From positions 806,001 through 870,000 of the forward strand of contig NZ_QENZ01000003.1 of the NCBI RefSeq assembly GCF_003096835.1: a DNA stretch of 64,000 nt. Direction: 5' to 3'. The notes under the pieces were generated by a model, which saw only the letters and a list, made by a program, of their open reading frames with translations, was not told where the DNA came from and did no database searches. Positions 29,112-37,108 of the stretch are shown here, piece by piece; within the stretch, counting starts at the first letter, position 1, and every line of letters begins with the position of its first letter. Source of the stretch: Balneicella halophila. Its GTDB lineage: Bacteria; Bacteroidota; Bacteroidia; Bacteroidales; Balneicellaceae. The position numbers and the translations under genes are program-made.

Positions 29112-29572
29112 TTGTAGATTCTCAAATTATTACCCGAATAAGCTGTTCTATACTCAGATAGTCCCTCCTTTGCCGGTCCTGATTGCACATTACCATCTAA
29201 GAGATTAAATTTGCTTTTGCATTTCGGACAATACACTATGAGTTTATTATTTTCTTGAATAAGGTGTTCCTCTATTTCAGAATGGTTAGAGTCATTACTC
29301 AATAAGGTACAGCTAGCATCAAATGCTCTGAATTCATTGCTGTTAATTTTTGTGACATAAATGCCGTGTCCTTTATATCCAACCTTTTGACCATTTGCAC
29401 TTCCAATGTATTTTGGCTGTAACGCACTCTGTAATTCTGGAGTTGTTAAAATATTAATAGAAATATTTACTCTAATATCAGGAATAGGGTTGACTTGATT
29501 ATCCTCTTTTTCACATGATAAAAAAAAGAACGCAATCGTTACTATCAAAAAAATGTTTATCTTTGTACACAT
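29108..29572 (-). CDS. Lipoprotein with a degenerate Rieske-like domain
   Basis: 154 residues from the ATG at 29572. A lysine-containing start and hydrophobic stretch end in FFLSC, a lipobox, followed by acidic EKEDN, so an outer-membrane-directed lipoprotein is likely. The second half resembles a Rieske fold: FDASCTL near residue 80, then YCPKCKSKFNLLDGNVQSGPA. A canonical site needs CxH and CxxH; here I see C-T-L and C-P-K-C, with both histidines absent, so 2Fe-2S binding is doubtful. A longer in-frame start at 29614 would lie upstream of the promoter element at 29602 and is rejected. Confidence 0.72.
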   Translation of the reverse strand: MCTKINIFLIVTIAFFFLSCEKEDNQVNPIPDIRVNISINILTTPELQSALQPKYIGSANGQKVGYKGHGIYVTKINSNEFRAFDASCTLLSNDSNHSEIEEHLIQENNKLIVYCPKCKSKFNLLDGNVQSGPAKEGLSEYRTAYSGNNLRIYN

Positions 29573-29586
29573 AGGTAGAAAATGAT

Positions 29587-29594
29587 TATCTTTG
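29587..29594 (+). promoter_or_regulatory. -7 element of the 137-aa membrane protein gene
   Basis: TATCTTTG on the plus strand, 47 bp before the ATG at 29642. It faces an opposing -7 element seven bases away. Confidence 0.5.
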
Positions 29595-29601
29595 ATAGGA
29601 G

Positions 29602-29609
29602 CAAAGGTA
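29602..29609 (-). promoter_or_regulatory. -7 element of the Rieske-like lipoprotein gene
   Basis: TACCTTTG on the minus strand, 29 bp before the ATG at 29572. It faces the plus-strand element at 29587-29594. Confidence 0.5.
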
Positions 29610-29641
29610 ATCATTTTGCTGTATAATGTGATAGCTCATAA

Positions 29642-30055
29642 ATGGAAGACGGATTTCAAATATTATTGTATGTTGTTGCAGGTGTTGTCTGGGTAATTAG
29701 CTCAGTAATATCCAACAAGAAGCAAAAGGCGAAGAGGACTCCTATGCGCAGTCCATCGTTGCCCACTGAAACGTCTATAGATGATTTTGAAACAATTCTG
29801 GAAGAAGATCAGGCACAGCATATTGAAGAGATTGTTGAAGAGTTTGTAGAGGAGAAGAAAGAGAAAGTAGCAAAAACGTTTTTTGATAGAGACCCTTACA
29901 AAGACAGTGTTAAGCATAAAGCGAGAAAAAAAAGATTAGCTAAATTAAAAGTGATCGTGCCTGAGGACAAAGAAGACAGCCCAGGATTGGATGTCACTGA
30001 AATAGATTGGACAAAAGCAGTTATTTATTCGGAAATACTGCGACCACGTTTCTAA
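29642..30055 (+). CDS. Small membrane-anchored protein, unknown function
   Basis: A 137-residue protein I do not recognise. Residues 6-22 (ILLYVVAGVVWVISSVI) form one N-terminal membrane helix. A Lys/Arg-rich stretch follows, then an acidic Glu-rich segment at about 50-80, likely helical. A basic KHKARKKRLAKLK lies near 95-107, and the end contains EIDWTKAVIYSEIL. The closing DWTKAVIYSEIL-type segment before the C-terminus looks like a conserved short motif of small Bacteroidota proteins, but I cannot name the family. It precedes greA by 100 bp. Confidence 0.7.
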   Translation: MEDGFQILLYVVAGVVWVISSVISNKKQKAKRTPMRSPSLPTETSIDDFETILEEDQAQHIEEIVEEFVEEKKEKVAKTFFDRDPYKDSVKHKARKKRLAKLKVIVPEDKEDSPGLDVTEIDWTKAVIYSEILRPRF

Positions 30056-30155
30056 AAGAACTAAGCAAGATTAAAATTTATGAATTGTATGTAACCTTTA
30101 GGTAGGAGCAATTCTTTTTTATAGAAAATAGAGAAAAAATTAAAATACAAATGTT

Positions 30156-30638
30156 ATGAGTAGCGAAAAGAAAGCGTCATATATGACACAAGAAGGTTTG
30201 GATAACCTAAAAAAGAAGCTAAAGCATATGGTATCGGTAGAACGTCCTGAGATCTCTAAACAGATTGCAGAAGCAAGAGACAAAGGAGACCTCTCAGAAA
30301 ATGCAGAATACGATGCCGCAAAGGAAGCACAGGGAATGTTAGAAGCAAGGATTGCTCATATTGAGTCACAAATCTCTAACGCTCGTATTATTGATGAATC
30401 ACGTATTGATACCAATCAAGTACAAATGCTGAATAAAGTAACCATTAAGAACCAAAAAACAGGTTCTGTGATGACCTATACTTTAGTTTCAGAATCAGAG
30501 TCAAATTTTAAAGAAGGGAAGCTTTCCATTAATACACCGATTGCGAAAGGACTGATTGGTAAGAAAGTGGGTGATGTAGCTGAAGTACAAGTGCCCTCTG
30601 GCATAATCCCTTTTGAAATTATGGAAATCAGTATCTAA
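30156..30638 (+). CDS. greA: Transcription elongation factor GreA
   Basis: A 160-residue factor that stimulates RNA polymerase to cleave backtracked transcripts. The N-terminal coiled coil has the acidic tip DKGDLSENAEYDAAKEAQG near 45-65 (catalytic acidic pair), followed by the FKBP-like C-terminal domain with SPIAKGLIGKK-like INTPIAKGLIGKKVGD. The stop and the next start share bases (TAATG), so the HIT gene is translationally coupled. Confidence 0.96.
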   Translation: MSSEKKASYMTQEGLDNLKKKLKHMVSVERPEISKQIAEARDKGDLSENAEYDAAKEAQGMLEARIAHIESQISNARIIDESRIDTNQVQMLNKVTIKNQKTGSVMTYTLVSESESNFKEGKLSINTPIAKGLIGKKVGDVAEVQVPSGIIPFEIMEISI

Positions 30639-31030
30639 TGGCAACGATATTTACAAAAATAATCAACGGTGAGATTCCTAGCTATAAGATAGCTGAGGAT
30701 GATAAGTATTATGCGTTTTTGGATATCAATCCAATAGCAGAAGGACACGTGCTTGTAGTTCCTAAGATTGAAAATGATTATATATTTAATCTAGAAGATG
30801 AACTTCTTGGAGGTTTGATGGTTTTTGCAAAGAAAGTCGCAAAAGCAATAGACAAGAGTATCGATTGTAAGCGCGTAGGAGTAGCAGTAGTAGGCCTGGA
30901 AGTACCACATACCCATGTTCATTTAATACCCTTGCAGGGGATTGATTCATTGAGCTTTTCGAATCCAAAGTTGGATTTTACTGAAGAAGAGTTCAAAGCA
31001 ATACAGAAAAAAATCACAGAAAATATTTAA
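30638..31030 (+). CDS. HIT family nucleotide-binding protein
   Basis: A 130-residue histidine-triad protein; the family hydrolyses or transfers nucleoside monophosphates. The N-terminal IFTKIINGEIPSYKIAEDDKYYAFLDI and the C-terminal triad HTHVHLIP (His-x-His-x-His) are clear. The exact substrate is unknown. The start overlaps the greA stop by one base. Confidence 0.94.
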   Translation: MATIFTKIINGEIPSYKIAEDDKYYAFLDINPIAEGHVLVVPKIENDYIFNLEDELLGGLMVFAKKVAKAIDKSIDCKRVGVAVVGLEVPHTHVHLIPLQGIDSLSFSNPKLDFTEEEFKAIQKKITENI

Positions 31031-31035
31031 GACTG

Positions 31036-31066
31036 TTGCAGAAATAGGATAAATTACTTACTTTTG
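31036..31066 (+). promoter_or_regulatory. Promoter of tRNA-Ser
   Basis: TTG at 31036-31038 and TACTTTTG at 31059-31066, 20 bases apart, give a full Bacteroidota-type promoter. The predicted start is about a dozen bases before the mature tRNA. Confidence 0.75.
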
Positions 31067-31084
31067 CAACCGCAATATTACGCA

Positions 31085-31169
31085 GGAGAGATGGCAGAGT
31101 GGTCGAATGCGGCGGTCTTGAAAACCGTTGACGTGCAAGCGTCCGGGGGTTCGAATCCCTCTCTCTCCG
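31085..31169 (+). tRNA. tRNA-Ser (TGA anticodon)
   Basis: An 85-nt gene. The acceptor stem GGAGAGA pairs with TCTCTCC (31162-31168) with discriminator G. The anticodon loop CTTGAAA gives TGA. A long variable arm typical of class II tRNA-Ser (TTGACGTGCAAGCGTC region) and T-loop TTCGAAT are present. CCA is not encoded. Confidence 0.96.
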
Positions 31170-31175
31170 CAAAAA

Positions 31176-31213
31176 AAATCCTTACAGAACATTAGTTGTG
31201 TAAGGATTTTTTA
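31176..31213 (+). terminator. Terminator after tRNA-Ser
   Basis: AAATCCTTACA (31176-31186) pairs with TGTAAGGATTT (31199-31209), an 11-bp stem followed by T residues, directly after the tRNA. Confidence 0.88.
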
Positions 31214-31289
31214 ATTTAAGATATATAGGTGTTATAAAAATGTTTTAAATTCCTATTCACTTATCATCGTTTAGGAGGAGTACCCATCT

Positions 31290-32666
31290 TTACAATATTC
31301 TTTTGATATAGTTAAAATACCTAAAAGGGACGTATTTAAAAGGCATATCTATCCATGTAGGTGTATTGACAATAGATCTTCTATTGCTAAACGCTAAAAA
31401 ACTCTCATACCCATGATATTTCCCAATCCCACTATAATTAACACCGCCAAATGGTAAGTTGTGATTTGTAATGTGCATCAGAGTATCATTGATACATGCT
31501 CCTCCTGATGTTGTGTTCTGTAAAACTTCTTTAGCTTTTTTGTTTTTACCAAAATAGTAAAAAGCCAGAGGTTTATTGTTTTTATTTATATAATTTGTAG
31601 CTTTATCAATATGATTAAATGTTAATACTGGTAAAATAGGACCAAAGATTTCTTCTTGCATGATTTTAAATTCAGGTTTCACATTGTCAATGATGGTTGG
31701 CGCAATAAATTTTTCTTTATAATCAATCTCACCTCCTGTATGTATGCTACCTTCAGTCATCAACTCTTTTAATCTTTCTACAGCTTTATGTGTTACAATC
31801 CGAGGGTAAAACCTACTTTCCTTAATATTATCACCATACATTTTTTTAATTTGCTTAGCTATCTTATCCAGCAATTTGTCTTTAATAGAGTGATGAGCAA
31901 ATAAATAATCAGGTGCAATACATGTTTGACCTGCATTAATTAATTTTCCCCAAGCGATGCGTTTTGCTGCAATATACAAATTTGCATCAGCATCAACGAT
32001 GCATGGACTTTTACCGCCTAATTCCAACACGACAGGAATTAATTGCTCAGCTGCAGCTTTCATTACCACTTTACCAACAGAAGAGCTACCTGTAAAAAAC
32101 ATGAAATCGAATGGCTCATGCAATAAAATAGCATTGGTGTCACGGTGACCTTGAACAATACCTATGTATTCTTCATCAAAGGTTTCTTCAATCATTTCTT
32201 GCATGACGATGGCAGTTTTGGGCGCATCAGGGGATGGTTTTAATATTGTACAGCATCCTGCACTTATAGAACCAATCAGTGGAGCTATTAATAGTTGAAA
32301 AGGATAATTCCAAGGTGCTATAATAAGTGATAGTCCCATAGGTTCGTAAAGTATCTTGCTAGTAGATGGACGAAGGTGCAATGGTGTAGAAACCTTCTCT
32401 GGCTCTGCCCAAGTTTTTAGATTTTTTAAGTGGTTGTCAATTTCATTATTTATGATACTAAATTCGGTCAAATAGGCTTCTTCCGGTGATTTGTGTAAAT
32501 CTTGCCAAAGAGCATCTTCCAACTTATCTTGATAGTTTTCTACAGCCTTTTTAAGCTTGCGAAGTTGCTCTAGTCTAAAGCTGATATCTTTAGTTTTGTT
32601 CGTAGCAAAAAAGTCCTTCTGTTTTTTTACTAAATTATCTATAATATCTTTTGATGTATCTTCCAT
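31290..32666 (-). CDS. Aldehyde dehydrogenase (class 3/fatty aldehyde type)
   Basis: A 458-residue NAD(P)-dependent dehydrogenase. The cofactor and active-site segments are APWNYPFQLLI, FTGSSSVGKVVMKAA, the catalytic Glu in VLELGGKSPCIV and the catalytic Cys in NAGQTCIAPDY. The length and the INDTLMHITNHNLPFGGVNYSGIGKYHG ending match the short class 3 form, and the basic, hydrophobic C-terminus could associate with membranes. It lies 15 bp after the SDR gene and is probably cotranscribed with it. Substrate is not evident. Confidence 0.94.
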   Translation of the reverse strand: MEDTSKDIIDNLVKKQKDFFATNKTKDISFRLEQLRKLKKAVENYQDKLEDALWQDLHKSPEEAYLTEFSIINNEIDNHLKNLKTWAEPEKVSTPLHLRPSTSKILYEPMGLSLIIAPWNYPFQLLIAPLIGSISAGCCTILKPSPDAPKTAIVMQEMIEETFDEEYIGIVQGHRDTNAILLHEPFDFMFFTGSSSVGKVVMKAAAEQLIPVVLELGGKSPCIVDADANLYIAAKRIAWGKLINAGQTCIAPDYLFAHHSIKDKLLDKIAKQIKKMYGDNIKESRFYPRIVTHKAVERLKELMTEGSIHTGGEIDYKEKFIAPTIIDNVKPEFKIMQEEIFGPILPVLTFNHIDKATNYINKNNKPLAFYYFGKNKKAKEVLQNTTSGGACINDTLMHITNHNLPFGGVNYSGIGKYHGYESFLAFSNRRSIVNTPTWIDMPFKYVPFRYFNYIKRIL

Positions 32667-32681
32667 ATTTATAATGATTTT

Positions 32682-33485
32682 CTATTTCCTTCCTGTAAAA
32701 TCTTCCATCGTTTTATAAATTCCTAATACGTTATTCACTACCCAGTCAAATAAACTTGTTGGTAATATTGCTTGTCCTAAGCGTGTTAAGTTGTAGATGT
32801 AACCAGGTATTGTTACCATTTTTTTATCTTTTTCAATGGCTTTTATGATTTTATGTGCTACAGGTTCAGGTTTTAGAATTGGTATTTTTGATCTAACGCC
32901 CTCAAACATCCCTGTATCGATGTAATAAGGCATAATGGTCGTTACCTTTACGTTTTTTTTCATCTTCTCCATTTCTAGTCGTAAACTATCAGACCAACCC
33001 ACCACAGACCATTTACTTGCTGCATATACAGACATTTGAGGGTTGGAAATAAGTCCTGCTGAGGAAGCAATATTGCAAATGTGTCCTGAGTTCTGTTTCA
33101 TCATATCATTCAGGAACTGCTTGGTAACAAACATGGGAGCCATTGCATTTATTTCCATCGTCTTTAAGATGTTTTGAGGCGTTTGTTCATGAAAATATTT
33201 CCCAACAACTATCCCTGCATTATTGATCAAAACATCGACCACCCCAACATCTGATTTTACTTTTTTTGCAACATTCTGAACCATGTCGATTTTTGATACG
33301 TCTACTAAGTAGGTGCGTACAGCTCCAAATTGCGCCATTTCATTGTGTAGTTTGTTAATGTTATCTTGACTAATATCCCAAATAATTACGTTGGCTTTAC
33401 GTTCTAACATTAAATGAACTAATATCTTTCCAATCCCAGATGCACCTCCTGTAATTAAGACATTTTTACCTTCTAAATTTTTCAT
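32682..33485 (-). CDS. Short-chain dehydrogenase/reductase
   Basis: A 267-residue NAD(P)-binding SDR. The glycine-rich motif TGGASGIG is at residues 12-19, NNAG near 88-91, Ser in IASSAGL, and YAASK as the catalytic Tyr-x-x-x-Lys. The C-terminal part resembles RDH10/DHRS-like lipid or retinol-type SDRs (IDTGMFEGV, VTIPGYIYNLTRL). It is the first gene of a pair with the aldehyde dehydrogenase, which suggests an alcohol-to-aldehyde-to-acid route; that link is inference. Confidence 0.92.
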   Translation of the reverse strand: MKNLEGKNVLITGGASGIGKILVHLMLERKANVIIWDISQDNINKLHNEMAQFGAVRTYLVDVSKIDMVQNVAKKVKSDVGVVDVLINNAGIVVGKYFHEQTPQNILKTMEINAMAPMFVTKQFLNDMMKQNSGHICNIASSAGLISNPQMSVYAASKWSVVGWSDSLRLEMEKMKKNVKVTTIMPYYIDTGMFEGVRSKIPILKPEPVAHKIIKAIEKDKKMVTIPGYIYNLTRLGQAILPTSLFDWVVNNVLGIYKTMEDFTGRK

Positions 33486-33596
33486 TTACTGATAATTTGG
33501 CATTAGTGAATGAACCGGATTTTAAAATATATATTAATAATAATGTTTTAAAAACGGTGCAAAAACCACTCCACAAAAATGTCAAAAAATGGTTTG

Positions 33597-33604
33597 TATT
33601 TTTG
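33597..33604 (+). promoter_or_regulatory. -7 promoter element of the sigma factor gene
   Basis: TATTTTTG is a consensus match 40 bp before the ATG at 33644, in the 158-bp gap between divergent genes. No -33 partner is clear. Confidence 0.5.
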
Positions 33605-33643
33605 GCACTGAAATTGAATGATTTATATAAAAGATAAAAAAAG

Positions 33644-34192
33644 ATGAATCCTATTTTAAATAATCTAAAAACTGAAAATAATTCTGCGTTTGGGAAATTG
33701 TACCAAGATAATTTCCAAAAAATATTGAAGTTTGTCAGTAATAATAGTGGAGGCAAAGCTGATGCTGAGGATTTATTTCAAGATGCCATGATGGTTCTTA
33801 TTGAAAAATTACGAAATGATAATTTCAAACTAACTGCATCTATAAATACCTATGTATATGCTATTTGCAAAAATCTCTGGCTTAAAAAATTGCGAGATAA
33901 AGACTTTGATTTGTCAATGGATACGATGAACTCTTTAGATTTTCAAAGTTCTATTAATGATTCTATTGAAGAGGAGATGAGCGACTGTGAGAAACTAAAT
34001 AGCTATCGTGAGAAAATATCGAAACACTGTGATGGACTGATAGAGGATATATTTGTAAACGGAAAAGCTATAGAAGAAATTCAAAAGGAGTATGGCTACT
34101 CTACGAAGCATAGTGCTCATAATCAGACATATAAGTGTGTGGAGCAGATAAGAAGAGTAAAAGAGCAAGAAGAAAAATTGAAAAAAAATTAG
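33644..34192 (+). CDS. ECF-type RNA polymerase sigma factor
   Basis: A 182-residue sigma-70 family protein. Region 2 spans about residues 12-85 (FGKLYQDNFQKILKFV, DAEDLFQDAMMVLIEKL, then INTYVYAICKNLWLKKLR). Region 4 is near 125-170 (IEEIQKEYGYSTKHSAHNQTYKCVEQIRR), a variant common in Bacteroidota, with a helix-turn-helix and KYKC-like segment. I see no anti-sigma gene adjacent. It is divergent from the SDR/ALDH pair and followed by the YceI gene. The target regulon is unknown. Confidence 0.9.
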   Translation: MNPILNNLKTENNSAFGKLYQDNFQKILKFVSNNSGGKADAEDLFQDAMMVLIEKLRNDNFKLTASINTYVYAICKNLWLKKLRDKDFDLSMDTMNSLDFQSSINDSIEEEMSDCEKLNSYREKISKHCDGLIEDIFVNGKAIEEIQKEYGYSTKHSAHNQTYKCVEQIRRVKEQEEKLKKN

Positions 34193-34276
34193 TACACTGG
34201 GTGATATTTTAGGTGTTTTGGTATAAAGATATAGATAAAACAATTTGAATATTAAAAACATTAAAATTTTAAAACA

Positions 34277-34879
34277 ATGATTTCAACAATTAAAAAAATG
34301 GTTTTAGCAGTATTTATTACTGCATTAAGTGTAGTAGCTGTGAATGCTCAAGATGCACCAAAGTGGGAAGTTGATAAGATGCACACATCTGTGGATTTCT
34401 CTATCAATCACTTCTTTTCATCAGTAACAGGAAACTTTAAGGAATTTGATGGAGCGATTTATTTCGATCCAAACAATCTTGAAGGAAGTAAGGCAGAGTT
34501 CTCTATTGCAGTAAATAGTGTAGATACTGATAATGAGAAAAGAGACAATCATTTGGCATCAGCTGATTTTTTCAATGCAGAAAAATATCCTAAGATGACA
34601 TTTGTATCAACTAAGTTTGAGAAAAAAGGAACAAATGATTATTTGGTTCATGGTAAACTGACAATCAAAGATGTAACTAAAAACATCGCTCTTCCAATGA
34701 AAGTTTTGGGTACGATGACTAATCCAATGATGGAAGGTCATACATTGATGGGACTTTCTTTTGATACTACTCTTGATAGAACTGACTATGGTGTTGGTAC
34801 AGGAAGTTGGGCAGCTACAGCTGTAGTAGGCGACGAAGTTAAAGTTCATATTCCTATGGAAGTAAACCGCAAGAAATAA
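34277..34879 (+). CDS. YceI-family periplasmic protein
   Basis: A 200-residue protein with a signal peptide (MISTIKKMVLAVFITALSVVAVNAQ). The mature part is a YceI lipocalin-like barrel, family landmarks being KMHTSVDFSINHFFSSVTGNFKEFDG and FFNAEKYPKMTFVSTKF, and FDTTLDRTDYGVG near the C-terminus. YceI proteins bind polyisoprenoid-like lipids. It lies 84 bp after the sigma factor and is followed by two hairpins. Confidence 0.93.
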   Translation: MISTIKKMVLAVFITALSVVAVNAQDAPKWEVDKMHTSVDFSINHFFSSVTGNFKEFDGAIYFDPNNLEGSKAEFSIAVNSVDTDNEKRDNHLASADFFNAEKYPKMTFVSTKFEKKGTNDYLVHGKLTIKDVTKNIALPMKVLGTMTNPMMEGHTLMGLSFDTTLDRTDYGVGTGSWAATAVVGDEVKVHIPMEVNRKK

Positions 34880-34910
34880 AAGCAGATTAATTAGATAATT
34901 TATTTTAGGA

Positions 34911-34933
34911 TTGCAAGAGGTTTAATCTTGCAA
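34911..34933 (+). other. Hairpin 3' of the YceI gene
   Basis: TTGCAAGA (34911-34918) pairs with TCTTGCAA (34926-34933), an 8-bp perfect stem. It lacks a T-run and immediately precedes the strong terminator at 34941, so it may stabilise the 3' end. Confidence 0.5.
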
Positions 34934-34940
34934 AAATGAA

Positions 34941-34974
34941 AAGCGATTCAAGTTCAAACTTGAATCGCTTTTTT
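34941..34974 (+). terminator. Strong terminator of the YceI gene
   Basis: AAGCGATTCAAGTT (34941-34954) pairs with AACTTGAATCGCTT (34957-34970), followed by TTTT. It is a very stable stem with a minimal loop. Confidence 0.93.
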
Positions 34975-35036
34975 GTTAAAATACAAGCTAGCCAGCAGGT
35001 TTTTTAAAAGAAGCAGTCCTACACTGGATGATGATA

Positions 35037-35987
35037 TTAATTTTTAATACCTTTAAAGTACTTTTTCCGTAGCCAGAAAGAAATACGTACTAATATTATC
35101 AAAGCTGGAACTTCGACTAATGGACCTATCACTCCTGTAAATGCTTGACCAGAATTCAAACCAAAAACTGCAATGGCTACTGCGATAGCTAATTCGAAAT
35201 TATTGCCTGCAGCAGTAAAAGCTACCGATGCTGTTTTATCATAGCTCGCCCCAACACCTTTGGTGACAAAAAATCCAATGACAAACATCAAGATAAAATA
35301 AATCAGTAGTGGAATAGCAATAATGATTATATCCATTGGGATTTCGACAATCATTTCACCTTTTAATTTTACTAGAATAAAACGGCTCATTATACCCATG
35401 AGAAATGGAATACCAAGATAAATTGCAACGCTTTCTGCAATAGTGCCAATTGAAATGGCCACAATTGCCCCTTCAAATCCAAAATAGGGAGGGAGTATAG
35501 TGATAAATATCTATGCATAGAAACTATATGCAAAGACCTGAAAAATACTGTTGAGTGCAACCAAGCCAGCACCATATTCACTGCTTCCATCAGCTAAGTC
35601 ATTCCAAACTAATACCATGGCAATGCATCTAGCGAGTCCTATAAGAATAAGACCAACCATGTATTCAGGATAATCTCTTAAAAAAGTAATGGCTAAAATA
35701 AACATCAAAACAGGTCCCACAATCCAATTTAGAAACAATGAAATTGATAGTATTTTCGTGTTTCTGAAAACCTTAGGCAACAGGGAATAATTGACCTTGG
35801 CTAAAGGAGGATACATCATTAAAATCAATCCTATTGCCATGGGGATATTGGTTGTACCACTAGTAAAAGAATTAATAATGTTTGGGAAGGATGGTATAAA
35901 ATAACCCAAGCTGATGCCAATTGCCATAGCTATGAATATCCAAAGTGTTAGGTATCTGTCTAGAAAGTTTAATTTTTTTGATTTCAT
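35037..35987 (-). pseudogene. acr3: Arsenite efflux pump ACR3, interrupted and shortened
   Basis: The two reading segments 35511-35987 (158 codons) and 35037-35510 are in the same frame, separated only by a TAG at 35511-35513. Together they read as an Acr3 arsenite permease ([78 protein letters not shown]). By family memory, the TAG replaces a residue such as Trp in an FLAWFFITVLPPYFG-like stretch. About 30 residues that I expect between VKLKGE and MIVEIPMD are also missing, consistent with recombination between two KGE-coding repeats. It follows the arsC-like gene by 2 bp. The pump is probably non-functional. Confidence 0.85.
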
Positions 35988-35989
35988 TT

Positions 35990-36547
35990 TTATAATTTAA
36001 TATTTACAAATACATATTTTAATTCTGTCGCTATTTGTTTACTTCTCTCTAGGTATTTTTCAGCTTGCTCTGGAGAGTTGTCAAATATTTTCGGGTCATC
36101 ATAAGTGATAGGTATTCTTTTATCTGCTCCAACAATAAAAGGACACCCATTATCAGCTTGTGAGCAAGTCATAATAGCACAAAATTGTGATTTAGGGTTT
36201 AAGTCGGTTGTTAGCGTTTTTGAGAAACCAATTATCGGCAACTCGTTTAAAGCGTATTTCATGCTGTAGATCAGATTATCACTTTCTGAGAGTTTTTCTA
36301 TTAGAAACCCTGATTTTTGTAAACTCTGAATCACTGAGGGAAATATCGCTGTTGCTTCAGTACCCGCTGAATAACAAATTATATTTTGAATTCCATAATA
36401 AAATGCCAAAGTCTGAGCCCAAACTTGTGCTAAATGACTCCTTCGGGAGTTGTGAGTGCAAATAAAAATTAATCGGATAGGTTGGTGGTCATTAATTTTT
36501 GATTGTAGGTAATCAATCAATGGTTGGAGAATCTCATTACGCTCCAT
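35990..36547 (-). CDS. ArsC-like low-molecular-weight phosphatase-type arsenate reductase
   Basis: A 185-residue protein with the phosphatase/arsenate reductase loop C30-THNSR-R36-S ([18 protein letters not shown]). Later segments are [43 protein letters not shown] and [15 protein letters not shown] know such proteins in Bacteroidota arsenic operons. The reading frame continues upstream for 28 more codons to an ATG at 36631, four bases from the arsR stop, but a TAG at 36557-36559 interrupts it. The ATG at 36547 lies three codons after that TAG, so reinitiation could still give a product with the catalytic loop. Confidence 0.82.
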   Translation of the reverse strand: MERNEILQPLIDYLQSKINDHQPIRLIFICTHNSRRSHLAQVWAQTLAFYYGIQNIICYSAGTEATAIFPSVIQSLQKSGFLIEKLSESDNLIYSMKYALNELPIIGFSKTLTTDLNPKSQFCAIMTCSQADNGCPFIVGADKRIPITYDDPKIFDNSPEQAEKYLERSKQIATELKYVFVNIKL

Positions 36548-36549
36548 AG

Positions 36550-36631
36550 AGATAGTCTAGATATCTAAGTCTTCTATCGTCTTACGAAGTGGTAAGATCA
36601 GTTTTGAATTAGAAGGATGCAAAGTATTCAT
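36550..36631 (-). other. Displaced N-terminal segment of the ArsC-like gene
   Basis: From the ATG at 36631, codons in frame with the downstream gene read MNTLHPSNSKLILPLRKTI, then EDLDI, TAG, TIS, Met. The start is 3 bp after the arsR stop, a spacing like the 2 bp between the arsC-like and acr3 genes. I therefore take it to be the original 5' end of the gene. Confidence 0.65.
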
Positions 36632-36634
36632 AGT

Positions 36635-36967
36635 TTAGCAACATTTAGTGATATCAGTTACATCTTGATCGAGAAAGTTCAACAGCACTTTTTTGATTTC
36701 AACCCATTTAGATTTTTCGATACAGTAACATACGCTTTGTCCTTCCACATTTCCTTTTACCAATCCTAATGCTTTGAGTTCCTTAAGATGCTGTGAAATT
36801 GTTGCTTGTGCTAATCCTATTTCTTCTACTAAATCTCCACAAATACATGAATCCATTTTGAATAGGTGTTGCAAAATAGCAACTCTTGCAGGATGTCCTA
36901 TAACCTTTGCAATAGATGCAATGTGGTTTTGTTCTTTAGTGAAAATCTCTGTTTTTGATAAACCCAT
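36635..36967 (-). CDS. arsR: ArsR-family transcriptional regulator
   Basis: A 110-residue winged-helix repressor, likely arsenic- or metal-responsive. The candidate sensor motif MDSCICGDLV places two cysteines (CxC) in helix 3, followed by the recognition helix AQATISQHLKELKALGLVKG. A CC pair ends the protein. It is the first gene of the tight arsR-arsC-acr3 unit. An operator-like palindrome sits upstream at 36988. Confidence 0.93.
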   Translation of the reverse strand: MGLSKTEIFTKEQNHIASIAKVIGHPARVAILQHLFKMDSCICGDLVEEIGLAQATISQHLKELKALGLVKGNVEGQSVCYCIEKSKWVEIKKVLLNFLDQDVTDITKCC

Positions 36968-36987
36968 TATTTTCTTTATTTTTATTC

Positions 36988-37003
36988 ATTGCAATATTGC
37001 GAT
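36988..37003. promoter_or_regulatory. Candidate ArsR operator
   Basis: ATTGCAATATTGCGAT is a near-perfect inverted repeat (one mismatched pair), 20 bp upstream of the arsR ATG, where autoregulatory ArsR operators usually lie. Confidence 0.6.
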
Positions 37004-37108
37004 AAATGTGTGTAAAATCAAATTTGGAGAGTGTTTTTTTATACTGTTTAATTATGAAGTTAGAAAAGTGTATTATTAGCCAACCAAGAGAAAGATATCA
37101 GTAGTTAT

